Part shown: positions 49,879 to 56,923 of the stretch, one piece after another | How positions within the stretch are numbered: the stretch's first letter is position 1 | How the letters are laid out: each line of letters opens with the position of its first letter | From: Janthinobacterium tructae | GTDB lineage: Bacteria; Pseudomonadota; Gammaproteobacteria; Burkholderiales; Burkholderiaceae_D | Length of the DNA stretch: 64,000 nucleotides | Direction: 5' to 3' | Assembly (NCBI RefSeq): GCF_006517255.1 | Contig: NZ_CP041185.1 | Span: 3,038,001-3,102,000 of the forward strand | Made by a program: the position numbers and the translations under genes | The notes under the pieces: generated by a model | Seen by the model: the letters and a program-made list of their open reading frames with translations, nothing else | Database searches by the model: none | What the model was told of the DNA's origin: nothing

Positions 49879-49903
49879 GGGTCAGACCCGTCGGGTCTGA
49901 TCC
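49879..49903 (-). other. Strong hairpin between binding-protein and permease genes
   Basis: An almost perfect 12-bp palindrome (GGGTCAGACCCG / CGGGTCTGATCC) with a single-base centre occupies the gap between the binding protein and the first permease. No T-run follows. Similar hairpins in maltose-type operons keep binding-protein mRNA abundant relative to permease mRNA. That role is by analogy. Confidence 0.65.
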
Positions 49904-49939
49904 CTGGTTTTAGCCGGTGGAGTCGTTGGCGATATGGGC

Positions 49940-51211
49940 TTATTTACGCTTGCTGGCCCGTTGCATCACTTCCGTCGCGTACTCGTTGGCCTCGTCGAGC
50001 GCGCTCTGCACGTCGCCGCGCGTGCCCGTAAACACCTCTTCCAGCACGACGCCCAGGTTGTCGCCGATGTCCGGCCACTCGGGACTAGGCCAGATGGTGA
50101 CGCGCGAGACGGGCGTGGTGTCCGTCAGGCCCGCCTGGATCTGCGGCTTGACGTGCTTGCGGAAATAGTCGCTGGCGATGGTGCTGCTGCGGTTGTAGTC
50201 GCTGAAGACATTGTCCTTCAGGCGCGCCTGTTCCTGCTCCTTGCCCGTGGCCCAGGCGATGAACTTGCCGGCCGCCTGGCGCGTGCACTCATCCTTCGCA
50301 CCCGTGGCGGAGATGGCCAGGCCGTGGCCGTAGGCGGCCGATGCCAGCGGCGCGGGCGGGCGCACATACCCCACCTTGTCGACCACCGAGGATTTTTTCG
50401 GGTCTTCCATCCAGTCGGCAAATGGCGTCGACTCGATCATGAAGGCTACCTTGCCGGACCTGAACGCTTCGAGCGCATTGCTCCAGTCGTAGGTGGCGCC
50501 GCCCGGCGGCGAATACTTGAACAGGTCGCGGTACAGGGTGGTGGCTTTCACTGCCTGCGGCGAATTGAAGGTCGGCACGCCATCCTTTTCCCACTTGCCG
50601 CCGGCGGCCAGCATGAACGGCGACCAGCGCCAGACGTTCATGCCAGAACCGCGCTGACCGCGCGCCGCCCAGCCGTAAACATTGGGGGGATTATTCAGTT
50701 TTTTCACGGCGGCGACCAGTTCGTCGAGCGTCTTGGGCACGGCGATGCCGGCCTTTTCCAGCAGGTCGCGGCGGTAGAACAGGAAGTCGCTGCCGCCGAT
50801 CAGGGGCGCGAAATACGCCACGCCCTTGTAGGAAGCGACGGCGCGGCGGCCCGGCAGGAAGTCGTCGTAGTCGGCGTCCCTGGGCAGGTATTTGAGCAGG
50901 GGGACGACCCAGCCTGCCGTCGCAAATTCGGCCACGTTGGCTTCATCGATGTAATAGATCTGATAGGAGCCGGCCTTGGTCGAGGCGTCGAGGCGGGCCT
51001 TGGAGCGGCGGTCGTTTTCGCCGAAATAGCTGATTTGTACCTTGGTGCCGTTTTTCTTTTCATACTCGGCGAGGGTCTTTTCCATCACCGTCAGGCCCAG
51101 GCTTTTTTGCGCCAGCACCTTGATCACGGGCACCGAGCAGCTTTGCGCCGAGGCGTCGGCAAAACCGGCGGACATGAGGGCACCCCATGCAACAGCAGTC
51201 ATGATTTTCAT
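49940..51211 (-). CDS. Periplasmic sugar-alcohol-binding protein (ABC transporter)
   Basis: This is a 423-residue family-1 extracellular solute-binding protein. A signal peptide (residues 1-23, ending DASAQ) precedes SCSVPVIKVLAQKSLGLTVMEKTLAEYEKKNGTKVQI. The 'YQIYYIDEANVAEFATAGWVVPL' and 'YGVAYFAPLIGGSDFLFYRRDLL'-like stretches match mannitol/sorbitol-binding (SmoE-type) proteins. It is the first gene of the operon, and a palindrome and possible promoter lie just upstream. With the dehydrogenase and xylulokinase it points to a pentitol or hexitol as the ligand. Confidence 0.92.
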   Translation of the reverse strand: MKIMTAVAWGALMSAGFADASAQSCSVPVIKVLAQKSLGLTVMEKTLAEYEKKNGTKVQISYFGENDRRSKARLDASTKAGSYQIYYIDEANVAEFATAGWVVPLLKYLPRDADYDDFLPGRRAVASYKGVAYFAPLIGGSDFLFYRRDLLEKAGIAVPKTLDELVAAVKKLNNPPNVYGWAARGQRGSGMNVWRWSPFMLAAGGKWEKDGVPTFNSPQAVKATTLYRDLFKYSPPGGATYDWSNALEAFRSGKVAFMIESTPFADWMEDPKKSSVVDKVGYVRPPAPLASAAYGHGLAISATGAKDECTRQAAGKFIAWATGKEQEQARLKDNVFSDYNRSSTIASDYFRKHVKPQIQAGLTDTTPVSRVTIWPSPEWPDIGDNLGVVLEEVFTGTRGDVQSALDEANEYATEVMQRASKRK

Positions 51212-51223
51212 AACACGTCTCCA

Positions 51224-51268
51224 TTTTTATAGTCCGGCGGTTTTCCACCGGTATGCCAACTATAAAAA
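51224..51268 (-). promoter_or_regulatory. Inverted repeat before the polyol operon
   Basis: Two perfect 10-bp arms, TTTTTATAGT (51224-51233) and ACTATAAAAA (51259-51268), flank 25 bp that itself contains the imperfect dyad CCGGCGG/CCACCGG. On the minus strand the outer arm supplies TATAGT as a possible -10, with no good -35 at 17 bp, as expected for an activator-dependent promoter. It begins 13 bp before the binding-protein start. Confidence 0.55.
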
Positions 51269-51358
51269 CAAAGACCGCGCGCCACCACTACAAAAGGCGC
51301 GGGTTTCTAAATACTTTTTTTCACTTATGTTTCACTTCGCTGATACGGATTTGCCGCC

Positions 51359-51901
51359 TTAATCCAGGCGAAAATCCTTGCGGTAGACATTCGTATCCTT
51401 GCCCGATGGCGGCATGCGCGTAAACCGCTCGAAGCGCAGCCCCAGCTTGTTGAGCAAATTGATCGATACCTGGTTCTGCGGCGAGGTGATGCCGTACAGG
51501 GTGGGGATGCGCAGCGTGTGCCGGGCATGCCGCACCACGGCGGCGGCGGCCTCGTAGGCATAACCCTGGCCCCAGTAGGCGGGCAGCATGGCGTAGCCGA
51601 TGTCGGGACCGGGCAGGCTGTCACGGCGTATCATGCCGCACATGCCGATGGCCACGCCGTCGCTGCGGCGCTCGATAATGTAAAAGCAATAGCCATGCTC
51701 GCGGAACTGCGCGATCGGACCGGCTTCCAGCGCCGCGCGCGCCGCATCCACGGTATGGATGTTGCGGTCGCCGATATTGGCGATCCACGACGGCTCATTG
51801 ATCAGTGCCAGGTAGAACGGCGCGTCTTCGGGCGTGAAGGTGCGCAGGCGCAGGCGGGGCGTCTCGATGACGATCACCGATTCTGTCACGGCGCCGCTCA
51901 T
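51359..51901 (-). CDS. RimJ/RimL-type GNAT acetyltransferase
   Basis: This is a 180-residue acetyltransferase of the RimJ/RimL-like group (VIETPRLRLRTFTPEDAPFYLALINEPSWIANIGDRNI at the start). The acetyl-CoA region is DIGYAMLPAYWGQGYAYEAAAAVVRHA, a Q-x-x-G-x-G/A-like loop. NQVSINLLNKLGLRFER is the usual end of the fold. MSGAVTESV at 51901 overlaps the upstream gene by 4 bp (ATGA), so the two acetyltransferases are co-translated. Substrate unknown; such proteins acetylate ribosomal proteins or small amines. Confidence 0.9.
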   Translation of the reverse strand: MSGAVTESVIVIETPRLRLRTFTPEDAPFYLALINEPSWIANIGDRNIHTVDAARAALEAGPIAQFREHGYCFYIIERRSDGVAIGMCGMIRRDSLPGPDIGYAMLPAYWGQGYAYEAAAAVVRHARHTLRIPTLYGITSPQNQVSINLLNKLGLRFERFTRMPPSGKDTNVYRKDFRLD

Positions 51902-52416
51902 GCCGGCCACTGCATCGGATCGGTCAGCAGCTGGTACATCACGTAGGCGTCGACATAGCCCAGGTGCGCGTGGCGGAAGGCCAGCGGCAGGGTAGCGACG
52001 ATGCCAAAGCCCAGCTTTTTCCACAGGGTGACGGCGCCCAGGTTGGTGCTGACGACGAAGTTGAACTGCATCGCCAGGTAGCCCGCGCGGCGCGCTTCCT
52101 CCATGCAGTGCACGCCCATCATGCGACCCACGCCCACGCCCTGCGCGGCCGGGTCGACCATGAATGAGGCATTGGCCACGTGCGACCCATGCCCCGGCTG
52201 GTTCGCCACCAGCTTGTACATCCCCAGCAAGCGCTCGCTGCCCATCACGGCCACATAGCTTTGCACGCCGGGGCCGAACCAGTAGGCGTGGCACGCTTCA
52301 CGCGTGGTATCGGCCGGGAAGGTGTAGGTGTCGCCAGCGGCCACCAGGGTCTGGAAAATCGGCCACATGGCGTCGAAGTCGGCTTCCTGGGCCGGGCGGA
52401 TATCAATTTCTTTCAA
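51898..52416 (-). CDS. GNAT-family N-acetyltransferase
   Basis: This is a 172-residue acetyltransferase. It starts IDIRPAQEADFDAMWPIFQTLVAAGDTYTFPADTTREA, and the acetyl-CoA loop is ASFMVDPAAQGVGVGRMMGVHCMEEARRAGY near residues 85-113. NFVVSTNLGAVTLWKKLGFGIVATLPLAFRH closes the fold. This layout resembles phosphinothricin-type and YhhY-like acetyltransferases, but the target is not predictable. It is the first gene of a two-gene unit with the next acetyltransferase. Confidence 0.9.
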   Translation of the reverse strand: MKEIDIRPAQEADFDAMWPIFQTLVAAGDTYTFPADTTREACHAYWFGPGVQSYVAVMGSERLLGMYKLVANQPGHGSHVANASFMVDPAAQGVGVGRMMGVHCMEEARRAGYLAMQFNFVVSTNLGAVTLWKKLGFGIVATLPLAFRHAHLGYVDAYVMYQLLTDPMQWPA

Positions 52417-52452
52417 GGCAGTGCTCCCGATAACAAGTGATGGCTGATTGTA

Positions 52453-53727
52453 TCAGCGCCCCAGGCGGAAATTGACCGTTTCGGGCCGGCCCGGCAAATG
52501 CAGACGCGATTGCGCGCGCGGCGCCTCGCTGACGATTTTCCCGCGCCGCAGTACCAGGCGCCGCGCCGCGCGCAGCCGCAGCGCTTCGACCGTGGAGCCG
52601 CAATCGAGGATCAGCAAGTCCGCATGGCAGCCGGGCGCGATGCCATAGCCGTCCAGGCCCAGGATGCGCGCCGGCGTCTCGGTCACGGCCAAAAAGCAGT
52701 CGTGCATCGCTTGCTGGCCCGTCATCTGCGCCACGTGCAGTCCCATGTGCGCCACTTCCAGCATGTCGCCCGAGCCGAGGCTATACCACGGATCCATCAC
52801 GCAGTCGTGGCCAAAGGCGACGGGTATGCCGGCGGCCAGCATCTCGGGCACGCGCGTCATGCCGCGCCGCTTCGGATACGTGTCGTGGCGCGCCTGCAGG
52901 GTGATGTTGATGAGGGGATTGGCAATCGCCGCCACGCCCGCCTCGCGGATCAGCGGCAGCAGCTTGCTCACATAATAATTGTCCATCGAATGCATGGACG
53001 TCAGGTGCGAGCCCGTCACCCTGCCCTGCATGCCAAGGCGCTGGCTATGGAAGGCCAGGGTTTCGATGTGGCGCGACAGCGGGTCATCCGATTCGTCGCA
53101 GTGCATGTCGACCATCAGGCCCCGCTCGCAGGCGAATTCGCACAGCAGGCGCACCGATTCGGCACCGTCGGCCATAGTGCGCTCGAAATGCGGGATGCCA
53201 CCCACCACGTCGACGCCCATGGCAATCGCGCGCTTTAAATTGTCAAAGGCGCCGGGACTGCGCAAGATGCCATCCTGCGGGAACGCCACCAGTTGCAGGT
53301 CGAGATACGGCGCCACTTGCCGCTTGACGTCGAGCAGCGCTTCCACGGCCAGCAGGCGCGGGTCGCAGATATCGACGTGCGAGCGGATGGCCAGCAATCC
53401 GCGCGCCACGGCCCAGTCGCAATACTGCAAGGCGCGTTGCACCAGCGCGTCCTGCGTCAGCTGCGGTTTCAGCTCGCCCCACAGGGCGATGCCTTCGAGC
53501 AGGGTGCCGGAGGCATTCACGCGCGGCAAGCCGTAGCTGAGCGTGGCGTCCATGTGGAAGTGGGCGTCGACGAACGGCGGCGTGACAAGGTCGCCGGCGG
53601 CGTCGATCTCCTGCGCGCCCGTCACGGGCAAGGCGGGGCCGACGGCAGCGATGCGGCCGCCCTCGATGGCAATATCGATGGCGCGGCGCCCGTCGGGCAG
53701 GCTGGCATTGCGGATGACTAGGTCCAT
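52453..53727 (-). CDS. codA: Cytosine deaminase-family amidohydrolase
   Basis: This 424-residue cytosolic metal-dependent hydrolase resembles E. coli CodA along its length. Metal-site motifs are PPFVDAHFHMDATLS near residue 57, RSHVDICD near residue 113, VAFPQDGIL near residue 155, DMHCDESDDPLSRHIETLA near residue 215 and FGHDCVMDPWYSLGSGDM near residue 310. In E. coli CodA the last motif has GHDDV, so the position after the metal Asp is Cys here. This is a position known to influence substrate choice. Cytosine is the likely substrate, but isoguanine or another pyrimidine-like ring is possible. ATG 53727 follows AAGGAG. No codB permease is adjacent. Confidence 0.87.
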   Translation of the reverse strand: MDLVIRNASLPDGRRAIDIAIEGGRIAAVGPALPVTGAQEIDAAGDLVTPPFVDAHFHMDATLSYGLPRVNASGTLLEGIALWGELKPQLTQDALVQRALQYCDWAVARGLLAIRSHVDICDPRLLAVEALLDVKRQVAPYLDLQLVAFPQDGILRSPGAFDNLKRAIAMGVDVVGGIPHFERTMADGAESVRLLCEFACERGLMVDMHCDESDDPLSRHIETLAFHSQRLGMQGRVTGSHLTSMHSMDNYYVSKLLPLIREAGVAAIANPLINITLQARHDTYPKRRGMTRVPEMLAAGIPVAFGHDCVMDPWYSLGSGDMLEVAHMGLHVAQMTGQQAMHDCFLAVTETPARILGLDGYGIAPGCHADLLILDCGSTVEALRLRAARRLVLRRGKIVSEAPRAQSRLHLPGRPETVNFRLGR

Positions 53728-54106
53728 GCGGACACTCCTTCGGTTGACTACGGTATCTGTTGCTTCCAGTGCATTGCCATCTTCTCGCTCAAGGATGTTG
53801 CAGTGCACGAATATACTCGCTGGCAAAAACCTGGCCATAGATTCGCTGACAACACCTTGCGCACGCGCAAACTTCCCCAAAATGCTGCCGGGCGCATGAA
53901 TAGGGCAAGCACGTGCCGCGCGGGCTGAATAAAATAACTTTCAACTAACTCGAATCACCGCTAGAATATTCATATTGCGTTGCATCATAAAAAGTCCATG
54001 ATTAGCTGTTCAGCACGCTACCCACTTTACAAAACGCGGCCAACTCTGGTTTTCGGGATTTTGCAGAGCGTTTTGCCAGCATTTTAATCCGTACAAAGGA
54101 GTAAAT
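53728..54106. other. Gene-free region before the phasin gene
   Basis: No convincing ORF or RNA gene is seen. A sigma-70-like promoter for the phasin is present: TTTCAA (53939-53944) and TAGAAT (53962-53967) with 17-bp spacing, about 140 bp before the ATG. The rest of the stretch is AT-richer than its surroundings and carries the promoter of the deaminase gene on the other strand. Confidence 0.55.
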
Positions 54107-55006
54107 ATGTTTCCGCTTCCAGAACAATTTTCCAGCGCCGCCAAGTCGCAACTGGAAAGCCAGCTGCAAATCTTCAGCACCCTGACCAGCAAAGTCTTCG
54201 AAAGCGCCGAGAAAATCATCGCCCTGAACTTGAACGCAGGCAAGGCCGCCATCTCGCATACGGCAGAAACGGCGCAGCACCTGCTGGCAACGCAAGACCC
54301 GCGCGACCTCTTCAGCTACAGCACCAGCCAGGCCCAACCGAATATCGAAAGCGTGCTGGCGTACAGCCGCCAGCTGTTCGGCATCGCCTCGAGCACCCAG
54401 GCTGAATTGCTGGCTTCGGCCAAGGCCCGCCTCGATGCCGCCGCACCTGCTGCCGTCCCCGCCCCGGCAGCGGCCAAGCCGGCACTGGCCGCTGTACCTG
54501 CGACTGCGGCGCCTGCGCCCAAGCCGGCCGCCGCACCGGCACCGGTACCAGTGGCAGCAGCACCTGCGCCCGCCGCCAAGCCGGTCGAAGTGGCCAAGCC
54601 TGCCGCCAAGGCAGCCCCCGCCCCTGTTGCAGTGCCAGCAGCCAAGCCAGCGGCAGCACCGGCCAAGGTTGCCGAGAAGGTCGCCGACAAGCCCGCCGTG
54701 AAAGTGGTCGAAGCCAAGCCAGTGGTCAAGCCGGAAGCGGCCAAGCCCGCACCCGCACCTGTACCCGCCGCCGCCGCGCCAGCGAAAGCCGCCGCACCAG
54801 CGCCAGCCAAGCCTGCCGCGAAACCATTTCCTTCCAGCAAACCCGTCGCCAAACCGGCCAGCGCCGCCGACAAGACCGTGGCCAAGGTTACAGTGAAACA
54901 CGCGCCAGCACCCGCCGCCAAGCCGGTAGCCAAGGCAGCCCCCAAGGGCGCGCCATCGAAACAGCTCGACATGCTGGGCAGCGGCAAAGGCAGCGGCCGA
55001 AAATAA
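54107..55006 (+). CDS. Phasin-family protein with long Ala/Pro/Lys tail
   Basis: This 299-residue protein has an N-terminal phasin domain (residues 1-108) that would coat polyhydroxyalkanoate granules. It reads EQFSSAAKSQLESQLQIFSTLTSKVFESAEKIIALNLNAGKA, then ATQDPRDLFSYSTSQAQPNIESVLAYSRQLFGI. The remainder (about 109-299) is a low-complexity tail of Ala, Pro, Lys and Val, with repeated AKPA/AAPAP motifs, and ends QLDMLGSGKGSGRK. Such tails recall PhaF/AlgP-like histone-type domains that bind nucleic acid. A strong AAAGGAG site precedes the ATG. Phasin identity is fairly sure; tail function is inferred. Confidence 0.88.
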   Translation: MFPLPEQFSSAAKSQLESQLQIFSTLTSKVFESAEKIIALNLNAGKAAISHTAETAQHLLATQDPRDLFSYSTSQAQPNIESVLAYSRQLFGIASSTQAELLASAKARLDAAAPAAVPAPAAAKPALAAVPATAAPAPKPAAAPAPVPVAAAPAPAAKPVEVAKPAAKAAPAPVAVPAAKPAAAPAKVAEKVADKPAVKVVEAKPVVKPEAAKPAPAPVPAAAAPAKAAAPAPAKPAAKPFPSSKPVAKPASAADKTVAKVTVKHAPAPAAKPVAKAAPKGAPSKQLDMLGSGKGSGRK

Positions 55007-55036
55007 GCCGCGCGCACGCCACTGACGCAGCAAAAC

Positions 55037-55058
55037 AACGGGCTACGGCCCGTTTTTT
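55037..55058 (+). terminator. Intrinsic terminator after the phasin gene
   Basis: A 7-bp stem (AACGGGC / GCCCGTT) with loop TACG ends in six Ts, 30 bp past the phasin stop. Confidence 0.9.
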
Positions 55059-55171
55059 GCGTGCCCGCCCACAGCGCGCTTTTCCACCTTGTTGTATCCT
55101 ACGCGTACTTTCCGTCCGCGTGCCCGTCCTTCCGCCCCGCGACACCCCATTACTCAAAACAAAAGGTAACC

Positions 55172-56923
55172 ATGAGTTTATCGAGGCTCATCGCCGGCTT
55201 CGTGCGTCAGCATTGGCCGGCGTATGCCGCCGCCGCCGTCATGCTGACCGGCGTGGCGACACTGACCGTCTGGATCCCGCGCCGTGTGGGCGCCATCATC
55301 GACGCGCTGGCCGCGCACCGCATGACGGCCGCCGAACTGTGGCTGGAGCTGCTGACCCTGCTCGCCGTCGGCGTCGTCATCTACTTCCTGCGCGTGGGCT
55401 GGCGCATCACCCTGTTCAAGGCCGCCTACCAGCTGGGCGTGATGCTGCGCACGCGCTTCTACACGCGCATGTCGCAGCAGGGCGCATCGTTTTACCAGAA
55501 CCAGCGCACGGGCGACCTGATGGCGCTGGCGACCAACGACATCGACGCCATCGAAATGGCCGCCGGCGAAGCCATGCTGGCCGGCTTCGACGGCACATTG
55601 ACCCTGCTGATGGTGCTGGGCATCATGCTGCTGGGCGTGGACTGGCGCCTGGCCTGCATCGCCTTGCTGCCCTTCCCCCTGATGGGACTGGCCTTCTGGC
55701 GCATTTCCAGCCATATCCACACGGCGTCGACCGATTCGCTGCAACGCTTCTCCGCGCTGAACGACCATGTGCAGGAATCGCTGTCGGGCGTGCGCACCCT
55801 GCGCGCGCTGGGCCTGGAAGAGCGCAGCAGCCAGCAATTCTCCACCCTGGCCGGCCATGCAGCCAACGCCAGCCTGACGGCGCAGCGCTGGGAAGCGGCG
55901 TATGAACCGGCCGTCGGCCTGACCCTGACGGCCGCCACCGCGCTGACTCTGGGCCTGGGCGGCTACCTCGTGTGGCAAGACCAGCTGACCATCGGCGCGC
56001 TGACCAGCTTTTCCATGTACCTGGGACAGCTGATCTGGCCCATGTTCGCCGCCGGCTGGGTGCTCTCATTGATCGAACGGGGCCGCGCCGCCTGGCAGCG
56101 GCTGCAACCGATGCTCGATGCGCCGCTGGCCATCGACGACCACGGAACGATGGATACGCTGACGCCCGGCCCATTGCAACTGACGGACATCGGCTTCGCC
56201 TACGCTGGCCAGACGGCGCCCGCGCTGTCCGGTATTTCGCTGCTGTTGCAGCCGGGCCAGACTCTGGGCCTGGTCGGCCCCACCGGCAGCGGCAAGTCGA
56301 CCCTGCTGCGCGTGCTGCTGCGCCAGGTCACGCCGCAATCGGGCACGGCCACCTGGAGCGGCCAGCCGCTCGATGCATATACCCTGCATGCGCTGCGCGC
56401 GGCCATCAGCTGGGTGCCGCAGGAATCGTTCCTGTTCTCCGCCAGCATCGCCGACAATATCGCCCTGGCCCGCCCCGGCGCCACGCGCGAGGACGTGGAG
56501 CGGGCGGCGCAGCTGGCCGACATCCACGACGATATCCTGCAATTCCCCGAAGGCTATGCCACCCACGTGGGCGAAAAGGGCATCACCCTGTCCGGCGGCC
56601 AGCGCCAGCGCGTGGCGATCGCCCGCGCCCTCCTGGCCGACAACGGCTTGCTGCTGCTCGACGATGCTTTATCCGCCGTCGACACGGGCACGGAAACGCG
56701 CATCCTGCAGCACCTGGAAGAACTGCGCCGCAAGCGCCCCGAGCGCAGCGCCATCATCGCCAGCCACCGCCTGAGCGCCGTCGTCAACGCCGACCTGATT
56801 TTGGTGCTGCGCGATGGCCACGTGACGGAAACGGGCAGCCACGACGCGCTGATGCAGCGCGACGGCTGGTACGCCAGCCAGTGGCGCTATCAACAACTGG
56901 AGGCCAGCCTCGATGCCATCTAA
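55172..56923 (+). CDS. ABC exporter half-transporter (MdlA-like)
   Basis: This 583-residue half-transporter has an N-terminal six-helix membrane domain and a C-terminal ATPase. Walker A is GPTGSGKSTLL near residue 370, the signature LSGGQRQRVAIARALL, and Walker B LLLLDDALSAVD. The usual catalytic Glu after Walker B is Asp, so this site is noncanonical, as in MdlA-type members of heterodimers. It overlaps the next half-transporter gene by 11 bp, so they form a pair. The start is MSLSRLIAGF at 55172. Drug or lipid export is the family role; the substrate is unknown. Confidence 0.92.
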   Translation: MSLSRLIAGFVRQHWPAYAAAAVMLTGVATLTVWIPRRVGAIIDALAAHRMTAAELWLELLTLLAVGVVIYFLRVGWRITLFKAAYQLGVMLRTRFYTRMSQQGASFYQNQRTGDLMALATNDIDAIEMAAGEAMLAGFDGTLTLLMVLGIMLLGVDWRLACIALLPFPLMGLAFWRISSHIHTASTDSLQRFSALNDHVQESLSGVRTLRALGLEERSSQQFSTLAGHAANASLTAQRWEAAYEPAVGLTLTAATALTLGLGGYLVWQDQLTIGALTSFSMYLGQLIWPMFAAGWVLSLIERGRAAWQRLQPMLDAPLAIDDHGTMDTLTPGPLQLTDIGFAYAGQTAPALSGISLLLQPGQTLGLVGPTGSGKSTLLRVLLRQVTPQSGTATWSGQPLDAYTLHALRAAISWVPQESFLFSASIADNIALARPGATREDVERAAQLADIHDDILQFPEGYATHVGEKGITLSGGQRQRVAIARALLADNGLLLLDDALSAVDTGTETRILQHLEELRRKRPERSAIIASHRLSAVVNADLILVLRDGHVTETGSHDALMQRDGWYASQWRYQQLEASLDAI

